A program made the translations under genes and the position numbers. The notes beneath the pieces are model-generated. The model searched no databases, was not told the DNA's origin, and saw only the letters and a program-made list of their open reading frames with translations. This document shows positions 15,105-22,846 of a DNA stretch of 28,997 nt, piece after piece. Numbering within the stretch: the stretch's first letter is position 1; each line of letters opens with the position of its first letter. The DNA is from an uncultured Collinsella sp. (lineage in GTDB: Bacteria > Actinomycetota > Coriobacteriia > Coriobacteriales > Coriobacteriaceae): positions 1 through 28,997 of the forward strand of contig UQHW01000026.1 of the NCBI GenBank assembly GCA_900540935.1, written 5' to 3'.

Positions 15105-15148
15105 GAAATGCGCGAGGATAACTAAAAAGTCCCGTATCAAATGAGCCA

Positions 15149-15604
15149 CTAGAGGAGGTCGAGGGGGAGCTGGGGGGCGTCACCCCAGAGCTTTTCTAAG
15201 CGGTAGAAGTCGCGGGCTTCGGGAGTGAAGACGTGAACGACGACCGAGCCGTAGTCCATGAGCATCCAGGTCTTCTGCTCGCGGCCCTCGATGGAGAACG
15301 GGTGCTCACCGCAAGCCTCGGCGACCTTCTCCTCGATCTCGTCGACAATCGAATCGACCTGGCGGTTGTTGGTACCGGTGGCAAGCACAAAGTAGTCGCA
15401 CACGTCGGAAAGCTCGGTCAGGTCGAGCACCTGCACGTCCTCGCCCTTCTTGTCGTAGGCGGCCTGCGCGGCGGCGCGGGCGACATCCTCGGCGGCGACA
15501 CCGCTCGCGGACAGTGAGGCGGCGGTGCGGTCGGACGTGGCGGCGAAGCTCTTGTGCTCCACACCTTCAAGAATCTGCTCGTCAGTCATGGTCTCGTCGG
15601 CCAT
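15149..15604 (-). CDS. rsfS: ribosome silencing factor RsfS
   Basis: RsfS binds L14 on the 50S subunit and blocks subunit joining during starvation. The 151-residue protein has about 35 weakly conserved, Ala/Ser-rich residues first. The core follows: AAYDKKGEDVQVLDLTELSDVCDYFVLATGTNNRQVDSI, then DYGSVVVHVFTPEARDFYRLEKLWGDAP, a near-perfect match to the family. ATG at 15604 has AAAGAGGT upstream; GTG at 15625 is less likely. It follows yqeK by 28 bases and is the last gene before the terminator. Confidence 0.96.
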   Translation of the reverse strand: MADETMTDEQILEGVEHKSFAATSDRTAASLSASGVAAEDVARAAAQAAYDKKGEDVQVLDLTELSDVCDYFVLATGTNNRQVDSIVDEIEEKVAEACGEHPFSIEGREQKTWMLMDYGSVVVHVFTPEARDFYRLEKLWGDAPQLPLDLL

Positions 15605-15632
15605 GGAATACCTCTTTCTAGACACACCCGAG

Positions 15633-16241
15633 CTAGTGCAGCTGGGCGTAATGGTTGTAAATCGTAATAGCCGTGGGATAAAGATAGCGCCCGGACTGGA
15701 TCACATAGACCAGACCCTGCGCAAAACAGGAGAAGAACAACTCATCGAGCGAGGACTTCCCCACCATCTTGCGCAGCGCATGGGCATAGTCGCCGTGACG
15801 GTTGGGCTCGATGGCATCTGCCACAAAGACCACCATATCGAGCGGCGTCATGTCGCAGGCACCCACGGTATGACGGTCGACAGCCTGGAAAACGGCCGGC
15901 GACAGCTCGGGGAAAAGCTGCGGAAGCTCATAGGCGGCAACAGGGCCATGCAAAAGCGGCGTCGCGGCGGAAGGAGAGCCGGCAACCTTGATACCATAGT
16001 GAAGCGCGCGGGCCACGAGCTCGTCATCGGAAAGAACCTTGTCCCAGTCGTGAATTAAGCCGGCGGCAGCGGCATCAAAGCGGTCAACGCCGTAGACCTC
16101 GGCTAGATGCAGTGCGGTCTCGGCAACACCCAGCGAATGCACATAGCGCTTGCGCTTATCCTTCATGCGAACATCGAGCAGCTCTTGAATGCGCTTGAGC
16201 AGCGCGCGCTCATCGCCCTCAAACTGATCCTCTACCGACAA
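15633..16241 (-). CDS. yqeK: YqeK family HD hydrolase (probable diadenosine tetraphosphatase)
   Basis: Members of this family hydrolyse Ap4A symmetrically to ADP, a stress-related dinucleotide. The 202-residue protein shows the HD pattern: RYVHSLGV (His35), AGLIHDWDK (His64-Asp65), LLHGPVAAY (His98), DRHTVGACDMTPLDMVVFVADAIEPNR (His124 and Asp142). The only suitable in-frame start is TTG at 16241, six bases after a GGGGG stretch; an ATG at 16254 is in another frame. It lies between nadD and rsfS, the usual order. Confidence 0.92.
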   Translation of the reverse strand: MSVEDQFEGDERALLKRIQELLDVRMKDKRKRYVHSLGVAETALHLAEVYGVDRFDAAAAGLIHDWDKVLSDDELVARALHYGIKVAGSPSAATPLLHGPVAAYELPQLFPELSPAVFQAVDRHTVGACDMTPLDMVVFVADAIEPNRHGDYAHALRKMVGKSSLDELFFSCFAQGLVYVIQSGRYLYPTAITIYNHYAQLH

Positions 16242-16253
16242 CGTAGACCCCCA

Positions 16254-16931
16254 TCACTCAAAATCTTCTTGGCCCAGATCGGCATACAGACCGCGTTTGC
16301 GAATGTAGCCAAGCACGGACTCGCTCGTAAGATAGCGCACGCTCATGCCGCGGGCAACTCGCTTACGAATGTTCGTCGAGCTAATCGCCAGCGCAGGAAT
16401 CTGAATATAGCGCACGTCGAACGGCAGGCCCGACTCTTTGATCCGCGCGCGAGCCGTATCGATATCGAAACCGGGACGTGTCGCGGCAATAAAGGTTGCC
16501 AGCTCGGCAATCTCGTCAGCATGATGCCAGGTCACAATATCGATAATCGCATCGGCGCCCGTAATAAAGTAGAGCTTTACCTGTGGCGGGTAAAACTCGC
16601 GCAGGGCGCGCAGCGTATCGGCAGTATAGGTGACACCGGCGCGATCGATTTCGAACCGGCTCGCCAAAAAGGCAGGATTGGCGGCAGTCGCGAGGACCGT
16701 CATGGCATAACGGTCCTCGGCCGGCGTCACCGGTTTGTCGAGCTTAAAGGCGGGCGAGCCTGCCGGCATAAAGAGCACGGCGTCCAAGTCGAGCGACTCG
16801 CGCGCCTGCTCGGCCGTCACCAAGTGCCCGTAATGAATCGGATCGAAGGTGCCGCCCATGATGCCGAGCCTAAACTCCTGCCCGTCCTCGATAGGCAGCT
16901 CGGGCAAACCGATTCCACCGCGCAGCGACAT
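16254..16931 (-). CDS. nadD: nicotinate-nucleotide adenylyltransferase
   Basis: NadD transfers AMP from ATP to nicotinate mononucleotide in NAD synthesis. The 225-residue protein has the nucleotidyltransferase motif GIMGGTFDPIHYGH near residues 23-36, MPAGSPAFK, FITGADAI and the C-terminal ISSTNIRKRVARGMSVRYL, which includes the ISSTxIR signature. About 20 residues precede the first strand. ATG at 16931 follows the obg stop by three bases, and a GGAGGG ribosome binding site lies inside the end of obg, so translation is coupled. Confidence 0.96.
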   Translation of the reverse strand: MSLRGGIGLPELPIEDGQEFRLGIMGGTFDPIHYGHLVTAEQARESLDLDAVLFMPAGSPAFKLDKPVTPAEDRYAMTVLATAANPAFLASRFEIDRAGVTYTADTLRALREFYPPQVKLYFITGADAIIDIVTWHHADEIAELATFIAATRPGFDIDTARARIKESGLPFDVRYIQIPALAISSTNIRKRVARGMSVRYLTSESVLGYIRKRGLYADLGQEDFE

Positions 16932-16934
16932 GGC

Positions 16935-18383
16935 CTACTCGCCCTCCAGGGTCTCAACATCGTCAGAGACGTCAGCCGTATCGACAACCTCGACGCTCTC
17001 ATCCGCGGCATCCGCCACCTCAACGCCCGCATCCTCGAGCTCATCCTCGTACTCCGAGAAATCCTCGGCGCCCTCAAAGTCAAAGGCGCGTTGACAAATA
17101 CGGACCTCGTCGCCCGCTCGGCAACCGGCCTTCTCGAGTGCGTCGTCAACGCCCATGCGCGCAAACTTATGCTGCAGGTAGATGACGGCTTCCTCGTTTT
17201 CCCAGTCAGTCTGGATGACCATGCGCTCGATCGCACGACCGACCACGCGGAAGGCGCCGGGCTCTTCCTGGACAATGCGGAAACGCTTCTCACGCTGCAG
17301 GCGGCGGCGCTCCCACTCATCGTCGCGCAGGTCGACCGGCTCATCGGAGACTGCCAGCTCGGCGCGCAGCTTGGCCACCTGCTCGCCCACGGCAAGCATC
17401 AGCGTGTTCAGGCCGGCGCCCGTCACGGCAGACACGGCAAAGAACATATGACCGTCGTCGAGCGCGGCACGCTTCAGGTCGGCAATCTTATCGGCCGTAC
17501 CCGGCGCATCGCACTTATTGGCAACAACAATCTGCGGGCGCTCCGAAAGCTCGGCACCATACTGCTCGAGCTCGCGGTTGATGATGCGATAATCCTCGAC
17601 CGGATCGCGATCCTCAAAACCGCCCGTCATATCGACGACATGCATGATCAGAGCCGTACGCTCGATATGACGCAGGAACTGGTGGCCCAAACCCTTGCCC
17701 TCGCTCGCGCCCTCAATCAAACCAGGAACGTCGGCGACAACATAGGAGTACTCGCCGGCACGCACCATGCCCAGATTGGGCACGAGCGTGGTAAACGGAT
17801 AGTCGGCGATCTTGGGACGAGCGGCGCTCATACGCGCGATGAGCGAGGACTTGCCAACCGAAGGGAAACCCACGAGTGCGGCATCGGCCATGAGCTTCAT
17901 CTCGAGCTCAATCCAGTGTTCCTCAGCAGGCTCGCCGAGCTGGGCAAAGGCCGGAGCGCGACGCACTGACGTCACAAAGTGGGTGTTGCCCAGACCGCCT
18001 GCACCACCGGGCGCCACGACAACGCGCTCACCGTCGTGCACCAGGTCGGCAATCTCGAACATCGGGGTCTGCGTCTCGGGATCGAGCTCGCGAACTACGG
18101 TGCCCATAGGGACCTTGAGAATCAGGTCCTCGCCGCTCTTACCATTGCGACGAGCGCCCTGGCCATGCGTTCCGCGCTCAGCACGAAAGTGATGCTTAAA
18201 GCGGTAATCGATCAGCGAGGAAAGCTGAGCGTCGGCCTGAATGACGACGTTGCCGCCACGACCGCCGTCGCCGCCATCGGGGCCGCCCTTGGGAACAAAT
18301 GCCTCGCGCCTAAACGACATGCATCCGGCTCCGCCGTCGCCGCCGCAAACGTTAATTCGGCTGATATCGGTGAACTGTGACAA
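16935..18383 (-). CDS. obg: GTPase Obg (CgtA)
   Basis: Obg is an essential GTPase involved in 50S maturation and the stringent response. The 482-residue protein has the glycine-rich Obg fold (VCGGDGGAGCMSFRREAFVP, GGDGGRGGNVV). The G domain shows GFPSVGKSSL with Lys178, YPFTTLVPNLG, DVPGLIEGASEGKGLG, and NKCD followed by SAVTGAG. The C-terminal OCT domain (FRVVGRAIERMV...ALEKAGCRAGDEVRI) is followed by a strongly acidic tail of about 45 residues. The start is TTG at 18383, eight bases after GGAGG. That ribosome binding site comes almost directly after the T tract of the rpmA terminator, so expression must depend on read-through. Confidence 0.96.
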   Translation of the reverse strand: MSQFTDISRINVCGGDGGAGCMSFRREAFVPKGGPDGGDGGRGGNVVIQADAQLSSLIDYRFKHHFRAERGTHGQGARRNGKSGEDLILKVPMGTVVRELDPETQTPMFEIADLVHDGERVVVAPGGAGGLGNTHFVTSVRRAPAFAQLGEPAEEHWIELEMKLMADAALVGFPSVGKSSLIARMSAARPKIADYPFTTLVPNLGMVRAGEYSYVVADVPGLIEGASEGKGLGHQFLRHIERTALIMHVVDMTGGFEDRDPVEDYRIINRELEQYGAELSERPQIVVANKCDAPGTADKIADLKRAALDDGHMFFAVSAVTGAGLNTLMLAVGEQVAKLRAELAVSDEPVDLRDDEWERRRLQREKRFRIVQEEPGAFRVVGRAIERMVIQTDWENEEAVIYLQHKFARMGVDDALEKAGCRAGDEVRICQRAFDFEGAEDFSEYEDELEDAGVEVADAADESVEVVDTADVSDDVETLEGE

Positions 18384-18399
18384 CAGAATCGCCTCCTAC

Positions 18400-18443
18400 A
18401 AAAAAGAGGGAGACCCTTGAATCCTAAAACTCAAGTGCCTCCC
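18400..18443 (-). terminator. Intercistronic terminator between rpmA and obg
   Basis: On the minus strand GGGAG/CTCCC and CTTGA/TCAAG pair around a symmetric 3x3 internal loop with a 10-base apical loop, followed by TCTTTTTTG. It begins about 25 bases after the rpmA stop and ends about five bases before the obg ribosome binding site. Confidence 0.85.
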
Positions 18444-18468
18444 ACATATGTGCTCTATGAAGGGTGAA

Positions 18469-18726
18469 TTACGCGTTCGCGAGCGGGCGTACGCTGACCC
18501 TGTGCTTGATACCCTTGTGGAACTCAACGGTACCGTCGACCAGCGCGAACAGCGTGTCGTCCTTGCCACGGCCAACGTTCTCACCCGGGTGGATGTGCGT
18601 GCCGTGCTGACGGACGAGAATCGTGCCCGTGGTTACCGTCTGGCCGGCATAGCGCTTCGTGCCAAGGCGCTGACCGCGGGAGTCACGGCCATTACGGGAG
18701 GAACCGAGTCCTTTTTTGTGTGCCAT
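18469..18726 (-). CDS. rpmA: 50S ribosomal protein L27
   Basis: L27 reaches the peptidyl transferase centre with its N-terminus. The 85-residue sequence begins MAHKKGLGSSRNGRDSRGQR and continues with GTILVRQHGTHIHPG, GRGKDDTLFAL and VSVRP. The N-terminus starts directly at the mature form, without the extension that the Prp protease removes in Firmicutes. No prp gene lies between rplU and rpmA, where Firmicutes carry it. Only a weak ribosome binding site (TAGGT) is visible before ATG 18726. Confidence 0.97.
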   Translation of the reverse strand: MAHKKGLGSSRNGRDSRGQRLGTKRYAGQTVTTGTILVRQHGTHIHPGENVGRGKDDTLFALVDGTVEFHKGIKHRVSVRPLANA

Positions 18727-18759
18727 TGTGTATACCTACTCTTTCGTTACGAGTGTAAT

Positions 18760-19134
18760 CTACTCGGCGACGGGAGCCTCGGCAACAGCCTCAGCCTCTG
18801 CCTTGACAGCCTTCTTGGCGCGGGAGGTAGCCTGAACCTTCACGATCTTCAGCTTGGTGAGCTGCTGACGGTGACCCTTCAGACGACGATAGCGCTTACG
18901 CTTGTGGAACTTGAAGACCAGCTGCTTCTCGCCCTTGAACTGCTCAACGATCTGAGCGGTAACCTTGGCCTTGGCCAGCTTGTCGGGATCGGTGACGATC
19001 TTCTTACCATCGTTGAGGAAGATGACCGGCAGGGTGACCTTGTCGCCCTCATTGCCCTCGATCTTCTCGACGGTGATGACATCGTCGGTGGCGACCTTGT
19101 ACTGCTTGCCGCCCGTGTTAACGATTGCGTACAT
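18760..19134 (-). CDS. rplU: 50S ribosomal protein L21
   Basis: L21 binds 23S rRNA in the early 50S particle. MYAIVNTGGKQYKV, the basic KFHKRKRYRRLKGHRQQLTKLKI block and the overall 124-residue length identify it. The globular part ends near residue 103, after which a Lys/Ala/Glu/Val tail of about 20 residues extends it beyond the usual size. ATG at 19134 has AAGGG nine bases upstream. It has its own promoter and leads the rplU-rpmA-obg-nadD-yqeK-rsfS unit. Confidence 0.97.
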   Translation of the reverse strand: MYAIVNTGGKQYKVATDDVITVEKIEGNEGDKVTLPVIFLNDGKKIVTDPDKLAKAKVTAQIVEQFKGEKQLVFKFHKRKRYRRLKGHRQQLTKLKIVKVQATSRAKKAVKAEAEAVAEAPVAE

Positions 19135-19176
19135 GTTTACTTGCCCTTCATGCATCAGTTAGTGCAACAGCCGAAT

Positions 19177-19205
19177 ATAGTAGCAGGCGAAAATACCCCC
19201 GTCAA
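19177..19205 (-). promoter_or_regulatory. Predicted promoter of rplU-rpmA
   Basis: TTGACG (-35) and TACTAT (-10) are 17 bases apart on the minus strand. The transcript would start near 19170, about 36 bases before rplU. The -35 overlaps the stop codon of the upstream TIGR03936 gene. Confidence 0.7.
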
Positions 19206-20014
19206 CGAGTATGTGGAGCAAATCCACAAGTTCGCACAGGTATGGGGCTGACGAGTCGGCCCTCGTCGTCCTCGCATGCTTGATTCTGACGCTCGACATC
19301 GTAGGAGCAGATGGTCACGAGGTCTTGCATACCGGTGGAAACAATAGGTGCATCCACGCCCGGGGTCAAGCCCTGCAACAAAACATCAGCAGCGGAAAGC
19401 AAAATTTCCGGACGCATGGAGCCTTCGTTGTCGGCATGGGTGTCGAGCATGAGCACCAAATGGTCCGGGCGCTCCCCCGCCGTGAGCTCATAGTCCACGA
19501 GCGTGTGATCCAAATCCAAGCGCTTGCTCTTTTTTCCGCGCGCGTAGTCGATGCCATGGTCCGCGCGCAGCGTGTCGATCGCACGACGTACCTCATCGGC
19601 GCTTGCGGGCGCCTCGGGATCCAAGTGCAGGTCGATGCGATACGACAGGCGCGTGAGCTGCGCCGTCAACGCCGGCGTGCGCACGTCGATGTACGCCGCC
19701 TCGATGGGCGCCAGATCGGCCGGAGACGCCGCAGCCAGGCGCCCAAACGCCTCGTCGAGCGCCACGAACTCGGTCATAAACAGGTCATACCACTCGCAGG
19801 TCGACGACGTACCAACCGGTAGCGCCGAAGAGAAGCCCACGCGCATGTGCGGAGAGAAGCCCTGCGTGACGGCATAGGGAAGTCCCGCACGGCGCACGAT
19901 GCGCTCAATGGTATGGATCACTTCGAGATGGCCCAGGTACTTAAGGCGATCGCGCTTGCCATAGCGAACACGAAGCCTAAAGAGCGAGGGGTTGTCGGTC
20001 AGGCGCTCACTCAT
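19202..20014 (-). CDS. TIGR03936 family (DUF2344) radical SAM-associated protein
   Basis: This 270-residue protein shows the family features: FRLRVRYGKRDRLKYLGHLEVIHTIERIVRRAGLPYAVTQGFSPHMRV near the N-terminus and FSSALPVGTSSTCEWYDL after it. The molecular function is not established. The gene almost always accompanies the large B12-binding-type radical SAM protein, and in some bacteria the two are fused. Here its ATG overlaps the partner's stop (ATGA), so the two are co-translated. In many bacteria an RNase E/G gene follows; here the rplU promoter comes next instead. The C-terminal 30 residues are poorly conserved in appearance. Confidence 0.88.
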   Translation of the reverse strand: MSERLTDNPSLFRLRVRYGKRDRLKYLGHLEVIHTIERIVRRAGLPYAVTQGFSPHMRVGFSSALPVGTSSTCEWYDLFMTEFVALDEAFGRLAAASPADLAPIEAAYIDVRTPALTAQLTRLSYRIDLHLDPEAPASADEVRRAIDTLRADHGIDYARGKKSKRLDLDHTLVDYELTAGERPDHLVLMLDTHADNEGSMRPEILLSAADVLLQGLTPGVDAPIVSTGMQDLVTICSYDVERQNQACEDDEGRLVSPIPVRTCGFAPHTR

Positions 20015-21888
20015 GCGCGATCACCCATCAATACATTCTTGGCGTGGAGCGTGGGGCAGATCCCGCAGCCGGTGCACGACGTGCGGGTGCAGTCGGGAGT
20101 CGTGACGCCCTCGAGCGAGCGACGGTACTCGCGCTCGAGGAAGCCGCGCGTGCAGCCGGGGCTCACGTGCTCCCACGGCAGGCGCCAATCCAACTCGTAG
20201 GGCAGGTGTACGAGCTCGTTGAGGTCGATGCCGTTTTTGGCAGCAGCCTCCTTCCAGTTATCGAGCGAGAAATGCTCTACCCAGGCGTCAAAGCGAGAGC
20301 CCGAGCGCCAAGCATCGATGATGACGGGCGTCATGTCGCGACCGGCGCGGGACAGCGCGGCCTCGATGAGCGAAGTCTCGGCATCGTGGTAATGCACACG
20401 GACGGCACGGTTGCGAACGCTCGTGATAAGCAGCTTCTGGCGACGCTTGACGTCGTCGTAGTCGAGCTGCGGGCACCACTGGAACGGCGTGGCAGCCTTG
20501 GGGATAAAGACCGAAACCGAGATCGACACCGAGATCGAGCCGCGACGAGCCTTGGGCACCACGGAACGACCGAGCTCCAGCACGTGATCGGCCAGATTGG
20601 CGATGGCCACGATGTCCTCATCGCGCTCACCGGGAAGGCCCATCATAAAGTAGAGCTTCATGCGGTTCCAGCCGGCCTCGAAGGCCGCCTTGGCCGCACG
20701 GTCCAGGTCCTCCTCGGTCACGTTCTTGTTAATGATGTCGCGCATGCGCTGGCTGCCGGCCTCGGGCGCGAACGTCAGGCCGCCCTTCTTCTCGCCGGCA
20801 ACCGACTCGGCCATATCCACGCCAAACGAATCCAGGCGCTGCGACGGAATAGACACGCGAATACCCGTATCCTCCAGGCGACGATTGAGCCTGCCGAGCA
20901 CGTCGCGAATGCAGGAGTGGTCGGTCGTGGAGAGCGAGGTCAGCGACACCTCGTCATAGCCAGTCTTTTCCAGACCCTGAATCACCGACGAGACGATCTG
21001 GTCGGCCGAGCGCTCACGCACCGGGCGATACGTCATGCCAGCCTGGCAAAAACGACAGCCGCGGGCGCAGCCGCGCAGGATCTCGATAGACAGGCGGTCG
21101 TGAACCAGCTGCGCATAGGGCACGCACGACTGCGACAGCGGATTCGTGGCGCCGAAATCCTCGACGACACGCTTGTAGACCACGGTCGGCGCATCCTTGC
21201 CTTCACGCGGCACGGTGTAGCCATGCGGCGAGCAGGGCTCGTCATGACGAACCTCATAGAGCGACGGCACGTAGTTGCCGGCAATGGATGCAAGCTGCTC
21301 GACAATCTGCGCGCGCGGGACTCCTTCGTCGCGCAGGCGGCGATGCAGCTGACAGGTCTCGAGCAGCGACTCCTCGCCCTCGCCGATGAGGATGACATCG
21401 AAGAAGGCCGCGTACGGCTCGGGGTTGTACACCGAGGGGCCGCCGGCGATGATGATGGGGTCGTCTTCGCCTCGATCGGCCGCTAACAGCGGAATGCCAG
21501 CGAGGTCGAGTGCCTCGAGGAAGTTAGTCACCGCCATCTCGTGCGGCACATGCAGGCCGACGATATCAAACGAAGCAACCGGCGCTGCACCCTCGAGCGA
21601 GAGCAGCGGAATACCCGCCTCGCGCATAGCGTCACCCATATCGGGCCACGGCACATAGCCACGCTCGCAGGAGATGCCCTCGGCCTGGTTAAGGATGTTG
21701 TAGAGGATGGCGATACCCTGGTTGGGCAGACCAACCTCGTACACATCCGGGTAGATCAGGCAGCAACGGTAATCGGCATCGGCCTTGGAAAGCGTGCCCC
21801 ACTCGTGATCGATATAGCGACTCGGCTTCTCGACCTTGGCGAGCAACGGCTCAATTAAATGAAAACAATCTTGGTATGCAACGCGCAA
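20011..21888 (-). CDS. TIGR03960 family B12-binding-domain radical SAM protein
   Basis: This is a 625-residue protein of unknown substrate. The N-terminal region (KVEKPSRYIDHEWGT, then YPDVYEVGLPNQGI and DIVGLHVPHEMAVTNFLEALDLAGIP) resembles a B12-binding fold without the classical DxHxxG motif. The radical SAM cluster motif CARGCRFC has Cys274, Cys278 and Cys281, followed by the MTYRPVRER and LSTTDHS elements typical of the family. The C-terminus is cysteine-rich (CTRTSCTGCGICP), suggesting a second metal site. No ATG suits the start. TTG at 21888 is chosen because AGGGG lies seven bases upstream; TTG at 21909 would overlap the previous gene. It is co-translated with TIGR03936. Confidence 0.9.
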   Translation of the reverse strand: MRVAYQDCFHLIEPLLAKVEKPSRYIDHEWGTLSKADADYRCCLIYPDVYEVGLPNQGIAILYNILNQAEGISCERGYVPWPDMGDAMREAGIPLLSLEGAAPVASFDIVGLHVPHEMAVTNFLEALDLAGIPLLAADRGEDDPIIIAGGPSVYNPEPYAAFFDVILIGEGEESLLETCQLHRRLRDEGVPRAQIVEQLASIAGNYVPSLYEVRHDEPCSPHGYTVPREGKDAPTVVYKRVVEDFGATNPLSQSCVPYAQLVHDRLSIEILRGCARGCRFCQAGMTYRPVRERSADQIVSSVIQGLEKTGYDEVSLTSLSTTDHSCIRDVLGRLNRRLEDTGIRVSIPSQRLDSFGVDMAESVAGEKKGGLTFAPEAGSQRMRDIINKNVTEEDLDRAAKAAFEAGWNRMKLYFMMGLPGERDEDIVAIANLADHVLELGRSVVPKARRGSISVSISVSVFIPKAATPFQWCPQLDYDDVKRRQKLLITSVRNRAVRVHYHDAETSLIEAALSRAGRDMTPVIIDAWRSGSRFDAWVEHFSLDNWKEAAAKNGIDLNELVHLPYELDWRLPWEHVSPGCTRGFLEREYRRSLEGVTTPDCTRTSCTGCGICPTLHAKNVLMGDRA

Positions 21889-21898
21889 CGGAAAACCC

Positions 21899-22828
21899 CT
21901 AAGCAGCAAGATCTGATGCGTCCTGGTAGGACGCCATAGGACGGGTAGCGCCCGCGACCGTGGTTACCAGATCGCGAACGCGGGAGAACGTGGCAGTGAC
22001 CGCCTCGTTGGCACGGCTGTAGTCGACATCGCGCTCGTAGAGCGAAACAAGCGCACGGCCCATGCCGTAGGTGCCCGCGGCAGCAGTGAGCGCCTTGACG
22101 GCAAACCCAATATGCGGCGTCTGCTTGACGAGCGCGCGGGTGACCGCGCGGATCACAAGACCGCCGGCAAGCACGCCCGCGACCTCGTAGCCGCGCTCGG
22201 GCTTAATACCGCGTCCAAAGACGGCAGCGAGCTCAAAGAGCATGCCCACCTGCGCCAGCGCCATAACGGGATAATCGGCGCCCGGCAAAAACACCAGCGC
22301 ACCGGTCGCCATATTGGTGAGCGCGCACGAGGTGATGATACGATTGGCGGCCGCGATGCGCATGAAGGCAAAGTTCGCCGCAAAAGCCGTTTCCTTGTCG
22401 GTGCGATCGAGAATCCAGCGGGCAAGCGTCTCGAGCAGATACGTCTTATCGGTTGCCGCTACCACGCCGAGCATGGGCGTGGACTCCTCGATAAACGGCA
22501 CCTCCACAGCAGACTCGGCAAGCACGCACACGGGCGCGCCGGCGATCACGAGCTCCTGCACGGCACTCTCCAAGCGGTCGGAACCACACGAGAGCACCAG
22601 CACCACATCGGTATCGGTCTTTGGAGCAATTCGCTCCTCCCCCAGACGCCCGACGCGCACAATGCCCGAGGTCGTCTGCGGCACAAAGGCGTCACGCACC
22701 GTCTCGGCCAGAAAGCGCGAGGCGGACGAATCCAGATAGACCGAGACGCGCACCGGCGTATCGGAATCCTTCTTAACGGACGCGCCCATCTTAAAAGCGC
22801 GGGTCAGCTTATCTACGGGAATTTTCAT
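21899..22828 (-). CDS. DUF697 domain protein of unknown function
   Basis: This is a 309-residue protein. The C-terminal half (about residues 150-265) resembles DUF697: a hydrophobic stretch with TGALVFLPGADYPVMALAQVGMLF, then VAGVLAGGLVIRAVTRALVKQTPHIGFAVKALTAAAGTYGMGRAL, with Gly/Ala-rich probable membrane helices. DUF697 is often attached to dynamin-like or Era-like GTPases. The N-terminal half has alternating beta/alpha character (VRVSVYLDSSASRFLA, DVVLVLSCGSDRLESA, APVCVLAES) but no P-loop and no NKxD, so it may be a degenerate GTPase-like domain. A good GGAGGGG precedes the ATG at 22828. It lies 18 bases after rodA and 10 bases before the radical SAM gene, so it belongs to the same transcript. 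Confidence 0.75.
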   Translation of the reverse strand: MKIPVDKLTRAFKMGASVKKDSDTPVRVSVYLDSSASRFLAETVRDAFVPQTTSGIVRVGRLGEERIAPKTDTDVVLVLSCGSDRLESAVQELVIAGAPVCVLAESAVEVPFIEESTPMLGVVAATDKTYLLETLARWILDRTDKETAFAANFAFMRIAAANRIITSCALTNMATGALVFLPGADYPVMALAQVGMLFELAAVFGRGIKPERGYEVAGVLAGGLVIRAVTRALVKQTPHIGFAVKALTAAAGTYGMGRALVSLYERDVDYSRANEAVTATFSRVRDLVTTVAGATRPMASYQDASDLAA

Positions 22829-22846
22829 AGCAAACCCCTCCAGCGG

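Noticed and set aside
16107..17969. A 620-codon open frame on the plus strand, opposite yqeK, nadD and obg
   Set aside because: It spans three well-identified genes in antisense with no motif or ribosome binding site of its own.
20044..21486. A 480-codon open frame on the plus strand, opposite the radical SAM gene
   Set aside because: It is antisense to a gene with clear cysteine motifs; the composition is shadow-like.
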